From: Hydnum rufescens UP504
Taxonomy: Eukaryota; Basidiomycota; Agaricomycetes; Cantharellales; Hydnaceae
Length of the DNA stretch: 39,621 bases
Assembly: GCA_014904985.1 (NCBI GenBank)
Contig: MU129272.1
Location: 1 to 39,621 of the forward strand
Direction of reading: 5' to 3'
A model generated the notes under the pieces. It did not search any database and had not been told where the DNA came from. It saw only the letters and a program-made list of their open reading frames with translations. Position numbers and translations under genes: made by a program. Below are positions 30,433 through 39,621 of the stretch, one piece after another (position 1 is the first letter of the stretch; each line of letters starts with the position of its first letter).

Positions 30433-32250
30433 GCTGGCAGAGCATCGTTACCTGACGAATACCTGCAGTATTTGAAGTAAACTCGCGGATCACATGCCCC
30501 ATGAAGACGGCGCGGCCTTTGACACTCGCAGGGACTCTACCGAGATGCCCGGAGAATCGGTTGCTTTTCTGGTCACGCAATGTCACATCCGTTTCACTCC
30601 AAAACGTTATTCCGTCGATTAGCGATCAATCTAGTTTTAGCGTGGGGTACATTCACTTGCCATCCTTAATTATCATCAGAGCCCGGTTTCATGACCCTTA
30701 TGGGGAAGTGCCTCAACTTCTGAGTCTGCACATACCGTGAAATTTAACGACACTGAAAGTGACAACGCCTGATTATTCTAGACTTTGAGGACTTTATAGG
30801 TGGCCATACTTACCGCTCAGACCTGCAAGTAGAAGCGCAAGCAGCTCGCTAATGATTAGGAGATATGAAATACGGAGGGAAGAACCCCCGCATCCGAAGA
30901 TGATACGGTCCTATAATTGAGTATAAATATGGGATCAGCTCGTACCTGCTTCAAGGGCAGATTGAGACCAGGATATTAAGGGAGGTCATTAAGGAAGCAT
31001 ACAATCCAGGGTCATCTAGGGATGTCCGTGGCGAGCACGGATCTCCAAGAAGTTCCGTGGAACTCCCGAGGAAAGGTACATCGGCACGTGTCGTGCTCTG
31101 CCAAGAAAAGGAAGGGAGCCGGTCGCCAATCATATCGTGGTTCATCGCATGCACAAGGACAGATACTCTTGGGGACTGAGATGAACAGATGGAAGACGTT
31201 GCCTAATCAAATACGGAGAAACAAAGCGATCGCTCTTCCTCTCGCATAACCATTTGAAGGAGAAGAACAGAGCCGAGGATGAAATCACAAAAATTTCAGG
31301 GCAAGCCGCCGCGGGACGCAAGAGGACTCCTGCTTCGTCTTATCGGATGTCAAGGAGAAGAATGCGAAGGGAGCTCCCTCAAAGAGGAGAACCTGTGAAA
31401 CGCGAAGACATGGACAGTTGCCACGAGTGACCATAAGACGAAGGTTTCTGGGCGGAAAATGACCTGGGGCTCCCACGATTCGAGGCAATAATTTCATGGA
31501 CATCCAGGCCAATTGGGGCCACATTTCCGCTGAAGCATTGATGGGTGCTATATCTAATTCATACGACAGAAGGTAAGTGGCTGTCATGAAGCTGACCAAA
31601 CAGAGAGCCAGTTGAGGGCGTGACCCAGTCCTTAGGTCACATGATTTCAATCCCTTTCGCTGGGCGGCATCGCTACCAGTACTGTGCGTGCAACTTTCGC
31701 CTTCCGTATGGGTTCCTTACGTGTTTCTAGTGTGTATATTGCCGTTAATTCATTCCATAATCATGCCCCCTCAACTTGCCTTTCTTATCATTTCAGTGTT
31801 CTTCGTGTGGCAAACGTCCCTGAGGCGGGTGCCGACCTTTCACTTGGGACCTTATCTAACATTGGGGATGTATGACTACACCACGAAGACAGAATGTGCA
31901 AATGACATCCTACAATCTCCCCCACCTAAGTCATGGATGTAGCCCAATTGCCAAAATCCCTCTGCTTCCATCTAGGTAACGGGACTCCGTGCACCTATTT
32001 CGATGGATGCACAGACAAAGATGTTGCTGCCTCCTGGCCTAACAGTTGATTAGGGAAAACTCCTCTGACATGCCAAATGACGGGGCAATCAGAGGTGGAG
32101 CCCTTCGTCTGTGGAATCTCGGACGGCGAAGTAAGCGAGGCCGCGATACGTCTGTCCAAAACATTCCGGTTCCAGAACGCTTGGTTTTCCTTCCAAGAGA
32201 CGCGCAGCATGCGCCGGTATCATCTATTAGGTCTATCGCCGCATGGCGAC
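30433..32250. other. Intergenic region between tyrosinases
   Basis: About 1.8 kb with normal CpG. The longest open frame (31285-31650 minus, 121 codons) has no domain I recognise. It must include the promoter of copy 1 and the terminator of copy 2. Confidence 0.45.
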
Positions 32251-33724
32251 TTACTCATAGGAATAACACAAGCGACTAATACTAAGAACCCCTCCAATCG
32301 TCGTGGATGGAAAGAGTCCATCGGTAGGAATAGTGCTGTTGAGGTGCAGCCATGGCGCCTCTCCAGTAGGGTGACCCACATACGTAGGGTCTTGGACGCT
32401 CCCACCCGCGAACGCAACGGCGTTACGATGATGCTTCCCCTGCCAGACGGCCCATACCTTGTCAATCATTCCGTGATGCAAGAAGAACAGGGGATCTAAG
32501 TATTGGAATAATATGACCGAGGACAATTCAGCGATAGCAATGTCTTGAACGGTGGAAACAACACACCATTAACTGAAAAGGTCTGGCCTCCACCACAAGG
32601 GCTCGGGGCGGAAGCAGGGCATTGTCCTGAAACGACCTCTTCAATATTCCATAACAATCATAAGCGAAGGTGAGTAAAGTTTCACCCCCAAGGTCGCCAC
32701 CCGTCATGACATGTACCGCACTGTGCATGTGTTCGGGGTTTTCAATATCCGATTGAAATCCAATGAAATCTCCAACATGGGAACGCGTTAGATGCCTAAC
32801 CTTTTCTGGCTTTATAGGATTTCAAACAATCCGAATTAGCACCGACAGAAGATCCCGGACGATATTGGGGCTTACCGTGAATGTCGAGTTGGCTAAGACG
32901 TAGGCATCAGGAAATATTTTCGGGTACACTGCATGTCCTGCTATGTAGGGTTGTATGGTCCAATTACGGCGCAGGTGATGGTACGCAGGGTACGATAGGG
33001 CAAACCCAGACGATTCAGACAAGGCACCATCTTGAACCGTATAATCCTTGTTGGGGTCACCCCAACCCCCGAGACCAGATACGGAGCCCGATTCCTTAAA
33101 GAATGAGGACCCATGTACGTCTTTCGAATCTACACAAAGAGTCTGTCGATAAGTCCAATCCTTATCTCCATGGATAGGGGTCTGGGGTCCAGTATTCACC
33201 GAGAGACCAATCCCAGTACGGTGCTACTCCTTCATATCTGCATTCTTTCCTTAACGTTTCAGTGAATTGGTACACGAACCACCGATGCCATGGAAGAAAT
33301 AACCCCGTAGCATGAATCTATCGGAGGACTCTTCTTCAGAAAGCTACTGCGGAAACGCAGCACCTCTAGTACACTGGTACGTACCCAGTGATTCTGTTCC
33401 ATGTGTAGAAATACGAAATCATCGTAAAGAGAGCCACTATGGTTGTATTTGACGATGTCTGTCGGAAAACGTGAGGGCACGAATGTGCGACTGCGCGGCT
33501 TGTGCGACAGGCACTACAACAAATAATGGCATAGGCATCAACGCGAAAAAACATAGACCACATACCTTCACGGCATCAAGCCACCTCGCTTTCTGGTGAT
33601 AGGAGAGCTTTCGCCATTCTTTCCGAACCTCCTGAGTTTTGCAATGCCTTTCCCCCGGGAAAGCCAACGCCGAGGAGAAAGTCGCAGAAACCAGAACAAT
33701 TATTGGGAGCCAGAGGAGGAGCAT
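32251..33724 (-). CDS. Short secreted tyrosinase / catechol oxidase, copy 2
   Basis: Six exons, all GT-AG: 33566-33724, 33385-33513, 33200-33317, 32876-33129, 32686-32809 and 32251-32495, giving 342 residues. A signal peptide is evident (about residues 1-21, ending SSALA). Copper A ligands: H in DDFVFLHMEQ, H in IHATG and H in LPWHRWF, followed by APYWDWSL. Copper B: H's in EHMHSAVHV and FLHHGMIDKVW. The protein ends soon after copper B (LCYSYE), with no C-terminal lid domain, as in short fungal tyrosinases and catechol oxidases. Such enzymes oxidise mono- or diphenols to quinones outside the cell. The start at 33724 is the first ATG before the signal peptide. All frames are intact, unlike copy 1, so this is the likely working copy. 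Confidence 0.92.
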
Positions 33725-35004
33725 ACCAGCGAACGAACGAATGCATTCATCTTCGAGCTTTTAAAAAAGTGAAATCGTAGGACCAGAACTTGTACGTCCG
33801 AAGCTTCCGCACCCCTTCCTCTCAATCAAATGCACGCGCATTACTCCATTCAAAATGCCTACCCAACAGTGTTGCGGACTCAGGATGCGCAGTGACATAA
33901 AAAACCACAAGCGACAAGATTAATGATTAGCCTAGCTCACTCTGGTTTATACACATGAGAGAGCGCACTTTGCGATCGTGGGAAATATCAAAGCGCGCTA
34001 AGAGGACCAAAGAAGAGGAAACATGGCGTGCATGGAGGATCGATGCCCCCCGCACAGTGTAGTGGCGGAGTTTGATCTACCTCAACAAATATGCATAAAG
34101 CAGTACCGGCCCTCAATCAGGTAGGTGGTTACCAGTCTCTATGTATAGCCCTTCATCAGGTGTTGATCGGTCTCGGCATCCTCGTGCTGACTGCGGCACG
34201 TGGTCAAAGCCATTTTGATTACTTCATTTGTGTAACCCACTGAACACAACAGCATAGAGTGGGAGATCCAACCAAGAGTCTCGAAGATCCCTTGTGACAC
34301 GACATCACAGGGCAGACGCAGCCATCACCTGGGGAACATTGCTACGTTTATAATACAGTAACCGGTGCTGCGTTTCATTTAAAAGGCCCATCATAGGATG
34401 ATTGTGGCCGTAATTGACGATTAATTCACGGTTCAATGATTAGGTGCGGGCGAAGGCCTCCCTCCACGGGTTTTCATCACACCACATTCCAACGAGCCAA
34501 AATGTTCCCAAATCCTGTGATCATCGCGAAAAGCAGCCTTTTCCACACCGAGATGTAGAATTTGATGCAGTGAAACACCCCAGGCATCAGCATTCACCTC
34601 TGGGATGTCTTTCCACGACTTCTGGAAATAGCCACGTCCCTCGTGGGTGCCGGATAATTGAATCTTCTCGGAATTTGAAGGTCCATCAATATCAACGAGG
34701 CAGAGGGAAGATATATTTTGCTAATAGTTACTCCGAGCACTGATTGTTGAAGTGATTACGGTATATAGGCCATAGTCACCGTACGATGTAGATACGCCGC
34801 GTCGATGCCTATCTGTTCCCACGGCTGCGGCTTCTACCGAGGAGAGATCACACGCTATTATGTCAGCAATTAAGCAGACCAAGGTCTTGGTGACGCTGAC
34901 ACTGACAGTTGTCTAATTGTGTCACGAAAGTCGGACCGGTCCGAGCTTGAACCTTTCGGCCTAAGCAACACTGCGCTTGAATTCATAACTCCAACGAATC
35001 CAAC
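33725..35004. promoter_or_regulatory. Divergent intergenic region between tyrosinase and aminotransferase
   Basis: About 1.3 kb separating two genes transcribed away from each other. On the minus strand a TTTTTTAAAAG tract lies about 30-40 bp upstream of the tyrosinase ATG. No coding frame is convincing. Shared regulation is possible but not shown. Confidence 0.4.
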
Positions 35005-36863
35005 ATGACTCCCGAATCCGTGAAAGGGAATGGAGCGATAGTACATTATTTCTCTTTGTGGTACGGTGATGTCGCTAGACCTGACGAGTTCTTCAGGCGA
35101 ACGGTTTGGACTTGAGCCAGGGTGATATCCCACATTCTGGGACAGACGCACCTCAGAACTCCCAAGCTGCCTATCCTCAGGACTTCTATGAGCCTTACAT
35201 GTCCTCTCTCTCGAAGACTCGCCTAGTGAGCCCTAGTGAGTTCTCTGAAATCCTTGACGTTATTATTCGTGTGATCTCACGTCTAATGCATGGATCATAA
35301 GTTCGAGGATTGCTCACTCTTGAGTCTATTCCTGGAGTGCTTTCCTTGCTAGCGGGTAAACCAGCACAGCAAACTTTCCCGATCACGTCGATTTCGATCA
35401 ACGTGCGCTCACAGGAATCTCCTTCGGAAGAGATCACCCTTAAGATCGACTCCCAAGGCGGTCAAATATCCGAGGCCCTTCAATATGGGCCGACAAACGG
35501 TCACAAAGACTTAGTTACATGGCTGCTAACCCTGCAAAAACATTACCATGGCAGGTCCGAAGACCCGAGTTGGATGCTTTCTGTTGGCGCCGGGAGCCAA
35601 GATTTACTCTACAAGGCCTTTCTCGCCCTGAGTAATCCTGGAGACAGCGTTCTAATAGAGGTGACCTGGATCGATGCCTCGTTCGATGTTGTCTTGTAAG
35701 CTTAGCGTCCTTTCAGGCTCCGGTGTACGCTGGTGTCATACCTCTATTCGTATCCTCCGGCGTGAATATGGTCGAGGTAGCCACCGATGGCAATGGGATC
35801 AACTCATCCATCCTTGGCTAGTATTTTGGAGAACTGGCCAGTTGGAAAGCCATATCCCAAATACTTGTATACTGTCCCGTACGGCTGTAATCCAACTGGT
35901 TCGTTCTTGCCCAGTCGCTCACCCTGAACCTCTATGCGACATCATGATACTTGCCTAATAGGTGCTACCACCAATCTTCAGCGCCGAAAGGAAGTTCTTG
36001 CGCTTGCCCGGAAATATAAATTCTCATCCTCGAGGGTATGTTTCCGATTGGACAACATGCTACATCTGAGTATATACTATGTTTAGATGATCCATACTAC
36101 CTCCTGTATTATGGTCCCGAACCACGTCCCACATCCTACTTCGCGCTTGAAGCACAGGATGGCCACGGAACCGGTGTCGTCATTCGTTTTGACAGTCTCT
36201 CGAAGGTTGTTTCTTCAGGTCTCCGCATTGGTTTCGTGTCGGGACCAGCGCCTATCCTGCGAGCTATGAGTTTGCATGTGCGCCTTTCCCATACCGTATC
36301 ACCCCGATTCTTGATCAACAATCTTTTTTTCGATGGAACATATAGACTGCTTCAGCTAACCTACAGCCATCGTCGTTGGCGCAATCTGTCACATACGCCC
36401 TTCTCCAGCATTGGGGTATTTCCGGCCTAGACGCGCATACAAAATACGTCTCCCAGTTCTACAGAGAGCGTCGAGACGTCTTCGAAGCAGCCCTCAAGAA
36501 GCATCTTGATGGCCTTGTCGAGTACACTTCCCCCGTGTCGGGCATGTTCCTTTGGTGCGTGCATCTATTGAAGGCAATTGAATCTGGCACTGGACTCACA
36601 ACATCGTTTGTTTCGACGCCAGGTTCAAGCTACTGATCCCCCCGCCTGCCCATGATCTGAATGGGGAAGGGGACTCATCCGAACTAATAAAAACTAAAGC
36701 GTTGGAGAACGGGGTTCTTGCGCTCCCTGGAACAGTATTCTTCGCTAACGGCCAACGTTCTGCCTACGTCCGTGCAAGTTTCAGCATGCTCGACGATGAA
36801 CAGACGGATGAGGCCCTTAGGAGGCTGGGGGAAGTAGTCCGGCAAGCCCGAGGTGAAATCTGA
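35005..36863 (+). CDS. Aromatic / kynurenine-type aminotransferase (class I/II, PLP), two 1-nt frame breaks
   Basis: Eight exons with GT-AG introns of 51-68 bp: 35005-35040, 35097-35235, 35302-35660, 35717-35898, 35962-36035, 36087-36277, 36346-36554 and 36623-36863, about 475 residues. PLP fold-type I features: PIRGLLTLESIPGVLSLLAG, YGPTNGHKDL, SVGAGSQDLLYKAF, YTVPYGCNPTG, DDPYYLLYYG, the lysine in RFDSLSKVVSSGLRIGFVSG, and the arginine in YVRASFSML. It moves the amino group of aromatic amino acids (Tyr, Phe, Trp or kynurenine) to a keto acid. The start at 35005 depends on a 56-bp first intron and is moderately sure. Exon 4 has one extra base (about 35808-35812) and exon 5 lacks one (about 36021). 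All else is intact, so sequence error or very recent loss. Confidence 0.85.
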
Positions 36864-36968
36864 AATAGATCGGTCCGCACCACGTGGGTATGTACTCGAA
36901 CCAAAGTGCAAAAGGCATTTGTAGATATGTAAAACACTAGAGCGTCTGTGTAGTAAATCTGTTGCTAG

Positions 36969-37940
36969 TTAGGTGCTGCCGGGGATATCTTGAGAATGTG
37001 GATATCCCAATACAATCTCTACGACCCAGAGGCTCCGGTCGGCTCGAGTTTCGCCAGCGACTTCAAGAGAGAACCCCCGTCGGAATTCAACCGTAGATTC
37101 CTCATCCTCAGCGCATCGACCTTCTTGCACCAATCGCGCCTCGCAGACCATCCTGATCGTAAATCCAGCACTGCTCGCCTTATCCAAAAATCCTGCAATG
37201 ACACTCCGACCGGTATGAAGCCCAGAGACGAGAAATACGATACCGTCCGGGGTGCGAAGGTGCGACTTGAGAGTCCGGAGGAGGTTGAGATGCTGCTCGC
37301 TCTGCCACAAGATATCTGCCGCGATAATGATATCGTGGGATCCAAGCTCGGTCGCTGTGAGTGCTTCCGAGGCCGATTCAAGTGTGACTGATGAATCGTC
37401 TCCCCAAACATGTCCAACTACGCGCATCATTACGTGTGGTGCGAAAAAATGGACGTTACGGGCAATGTTGGAACGTAGTGTCAGTAGGATGGACCGATCG
37501 GGATAATCTGAGAGCGTGAGGCTTCGAGGGGCGTACTGTCTAGCGAAAGAAAGGCCAGGAAGACCAGAGCCCGCTCCCAACTCTAAAACGTCTAGATTCT
37601 CCACCGCAGGCATGGGATCAGGAACATACGGGAACAAGTGATGGAGATGTGTTGTCGAGATAAATGGCACTCTGCCACACGCCGTGAGCTTGCAACCCCA
37701 GTTATTTGAAGAGGTCTCTGGGGGAGAGACTGTTATTCCCTTCACAGTTAACGGTGTCATTCAGGAGAGGAAATTGTGGCTGGCAGCTCGCATAGAGAGA
37801 AAATAGGCTGGAGGAAAATATATCGAGCGTATCTGCATAAGCATCGGTTGCTTTATCTGGCGAATCAGATCCATTTTCCCTTAGCGTATTCACAGGATCG
37901 ACTGATATGCAATTTCACCAAGCGCGGAGGAATCGGCCAT
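36969..37940 (-). CDS. Methyltransf_16 / EFM7-like lysine methyltransferase, N-terminus frame-broken
   Basis: The uninterrupted frame 36969-37760 holds a Rossmann-type SAM domain: LDVLELGAGSGLPGL (motif I), TLSDYPD (motif II), DIIIAADILWQSEQH and VSGLHTGRSVIAGF. This pattern fits the EFM7/NNT1 branch of seven-beta-strand methyltransferases, which in yeast methylates translation factor eEF1A; the substrate here is inferred. Upstream, ADTLDIFSSSLFSLY and a possible start at 37940 (ATGGCCGATTCC) lie in other frames, joined by two one-base breaks near 37755 and 37890, or by an unrecognised intron. It converges on the aminotransferase (105 bp apart) and is head-to-head with the PP1 inhibitor gene. 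Confidence 0.75.
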
Positions 37941-37993
37941 AAAACCTTGCACTGCCACCTCGGAGCTTGCCGCGGATGCTCTTCGACGGCCCC
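37941..37993. promoter_or_regulatory. Very short divergent promoter
   Basis: If the methyltransferase starts at 37940 and the PP1 inhibitor at 37994 (or 37976), only about 35-53 bp lie between the start codons, so the 5' leaders must overlap or be very short. Confidence 0.35.
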
Positions 37994-38672
37994 ATGCTAG
38001 CACAAAGGCCCCGACCCACATACACCAGCTCTCCTGGCGATGGAAGCCGGACTATGACCATGCACGATATGCCGTGCCGGAGGCTTCACGTATCCCTTCG
38101 GATGAAAGTGGTTCGACTTCCGTTCCTCCCCTTACTCCAGTTCTTAAGCTCAGAGGTGGACCGCGGAGTCAGCAACGAGTTTCTTGGAGAGAGGGAGTCG
38201 TAGACAATGAGAATGCTGGGAAAAAGAAGTCTAAAAGTGCGTCTTTATGACATATTTCCGAATCCCCGTCCCGTTTCTGATCTGTCAATCTCGTGTCTTG
38301 TGGAATCCCAGTCTGCTGCATATATCACAAACCGAAACGATTCGACGAATCGTCGGACGAGTCTTCCTCCGATTCGGATACGGGGCGTGCGAAACCCGCT
38401 CGGCGTTCCAACCATCGACATCACCGGTCTCATGATGAAGCTCCGAGTGCGCCTTCGGGCAGTGAGATCTCTCAACCGCGACAGGATGGAAGTAGTGTCA
38501 CACAGGTCCAACAAATGCTTCCAGCTAGTAATGCCTACGACACTGCTCCAAAACATCGCTCTGACAAGGGCAAGGTCACTGGTATGTACATCCCCTTAAT
38601 TCTATATATTGTGTTTGCGTGCTAATATTTCGATAAATTTCTATAATATCGTATCTAGCCACGCAATTATAA
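37994..38672 (+). CDS. YPI1: Protein phosphatase 1 inhibitor, YPI1 / inhibitor-3 family
   Basis: Exons 37994-38236, 38312-38581 and 38659-38672; introns of 75 and 77 bp, the second with a GCTAAT branch site. The joined product contains GGPRSQQRVSWREGVVDNE, with the PP1-binding RVxW/F motif, then after splicing KSKICCIYHKPKRFDES and an acidic serine tail SSDESSSDSD, the hallmark of YPI1/PPP1R11. It binds and regulates PP1 catalytic subunit in the nucleus. The start may instead be the ATG at 37976 in the same frame. One base is missing near 38070 between MTMHD and VPEAS. As this regulator is conserved and essential in yeast, the break may be a sequence error. Confidence 0.85.
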
Positions 38673-38815
38673 TCTTCGCTGTGTTGTTGTCGTTATAATA
38701 TTGCTACTCTGCCATGATAAGCCTCACCATGTACCCATGTTTAGTAGTCGACCGGTCCTTCCTAATATAGTTACCAAATTTTGGTGGAGCTTGGAGGCTG
38801 TATACAGCTCAGTGC
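38673..38815. other. Downstream of the PP1 inhibitor
   Basis: No feature is recognised. It presumably includes the 3' UTR. Confidence 0.4.
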
Positions 38816-39037
38816 TAGTGTTGCCGCGACTTGCTCAACTGAATTGAGTCAAGTCGAGTCGAGTCGCAAAGTCGAAAATTTTCTCGTCAACTACAACAGA
38901 TGATGGATTTTTTTTCATAGCAGTATGAAAGAGAGGACTATAAAACAGTAGAAGTCATTGACCCGTAAGCAAAAAGTGGTGTGATAGGAGCACCACAAGG
39001 CTAGGTTTTTTTGCAACTTTGAGTCGCGGCATCACTA
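38816..39037. mobile_element. Second hAT-like MITE
   Basis: Starts TAGTGTTGCCGCGACTT and ends AGTCGCGGCATCACTA (16-17-bp TIR with one or two mismatches). Ends resemble the MITE at 27452, and the body shares GAGTCAAGTCGAGTC-type sequence. It keeps CpG where the other has CpA/TpG (TTGCCGCGAC against TTGCCATGAC). A clean 8-bp duplication is not visible. Confidence 0.65.
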
Positions 39038-39238
39038 CCGCTCACAATTCCAGCGCCTAGCTTACGCCCCTGCCCTAGACCGCCCATCCCCGCGGGGTAA
39101 CATTGGATGTCTCGCTGGAGCCTTTTAGCTTGTTTGTGCCGTTTGTACGAAACGAAACAGGCACGCTCAAGATTGAAGTAAAGACCTCCAGCTGGTGGCC
39201 CAGACATATGTACCCAGAGAAAGCAATGGCTGCACTGA

Positions 39239-39580
39239 CTACAGTCGCGGCCAGGCCAGGACACTAAAATTTGTATAGCCCAAGCAGATGCCCACTCTCT
39301 GGTGCCAAACAATTCGCGCTAGCAGTGCACCAATTTCTTCCATTGGCATCGCCCCATATGGAAGTAAATTTCGGCAATATTCTAGATCACTTTTGACGAG
39401 CTGTTCCTGCCCAGGGGAGAGGTGATCGGGCTGTGGTACGATTCTGTTTAACGGCTCCATTTCCTGCCATATGTGAAAGCTATTATCTCTGGAGCTGTCC
39501 CGGAGCTCGCCTGTTCTTCTCATCAAGGGAGATTGGTTTTCATGGTCGATATCCCCTCTGCCAGGAACGGTGGCGGACAT
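39239..39580 (-). CDS. Possible first exon of an unknown gene
   Basis: A 113-codon frame with an ATG at 39580 (MSATVPGRGDIDHENQS, later LSPGQEQLVKSDLEYCRNLL) ends in non-descript sequence. A neighbouring frame (39001-39312) contains CSQCSHC but overlaps the MITE. I recognise no family. The gene may be spliced or frame-broken. Confidence 0.3.
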   Translation of the reverse strand: MSATVPGRGDIDHENQSPLMRRTGELRDSSRDNSFHIWQEMEPLNRIVPQPDHLSPGQEQLVKSDLEYCRNLLPYGAMPMEEIGALLARIVWHQRVGICLGYTNFSVLAWPRL

Positions 39581-39621
39581 TTCGGAAAGTTACGAAGAGG
39601 TCGTCTTGGCGTCACATGGAC

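Noticed and set aside
32230..32256. Splice donor GTAAGT at the end of tyrosinase 2, implying a further exon
   Set aside because: Copy 1 ends at the same codon (CYFYE then TAA) without that donor, and short tyrosinases end here.
34444..34743. 99-codon ORF between tyrosinase 2 and the aminotransferase
   Set aside because: No family resemblance or splice context; it lies in the promoter region.

Overview
The window looks like a TE-rich locus from an Agaricomycete (Basidiomycota). Evidence: genes with many short introns (about 50-80 bp, GT/AG), a short secreted tyrosinase family, KDZ-type transposase and DUF6532 relics, Ty3/gypsy elements with chromodomains, and decay of CpG to TpG/CpA in the repeats. 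The species cannot be named from this sequence.

Layout. (1) 1-507: flank with a probable LTR fragment and two hairpins. (2) 508-13916: a complete 13.4 kb Ty3/gypsy LTR retrotransposon on the minus strand, with 578-bp LTRs, a perfect 5-bp target duplication (ACCTG), a long Gag, PR-RT-RH-INT-chromodomain, a 1.9 kb non-coding module, and an extra accessory ORF of about 850 codons between pol and the 3' LTR. (3) 13.9-28.46 kb: a graveyard of nested elements, almost free of CpG: an AGCAGCTG-rich TIR element, a second Ty3 element split by an insertion, a ~298-bp tandem satellite interrupted by an insertion that holds a large palindrome and a DUF6532 gene relic, a KDZ transposase C-terminus, a dead Tc1/IS630-like transposase, and a hAT-like MITE with an 8-bp TSD that encloses a tRNA-like sequence. 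(4) 28.46-39.6 kb: a CpG-normal gene island opening with a solo LTR: two tandem tyrosinase genes (the first broken), an aromatic aminotransferase, a Methyltransf_16/EFM7-like methyltransferase, a protein phosphatase 1 inhibitor (YPI1/inhibitor-3), a second hAT-like MITE and a partial unknown ORF.

How the genes may work together. Tyrosinase oxidises phenols such as tyrosine to quinones, and the aminotransferase can interconvert tyrosine and its keto acid, so their adjacency is compatible with a small tyrosine or melanin locus. This is inference from neighbourhood only. The methyltransferase and YPI1 are head-to-head and may share a promoter.

Main unusual points. The gypsy element carries an unrecognised accessory ORF preceded by a promoter-like block (six TGATGTCA motifs, then a TATA box). 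All fourteen in-frame premature stops I could place in the element are TGA, and 42 of about 43 differences between its LTRs are transitions, nearly all at CpG-derived sites, which is the signature of methyl-CpG deamination. A ~160-bp repeat is shared by two otherwise unrelated positions. Single-base frame breaks also occur in the aminotransferase, methyltransferase and YPI1, so some may be assembly indels rather than pseudogenisation. Positions and counts were made by eye.
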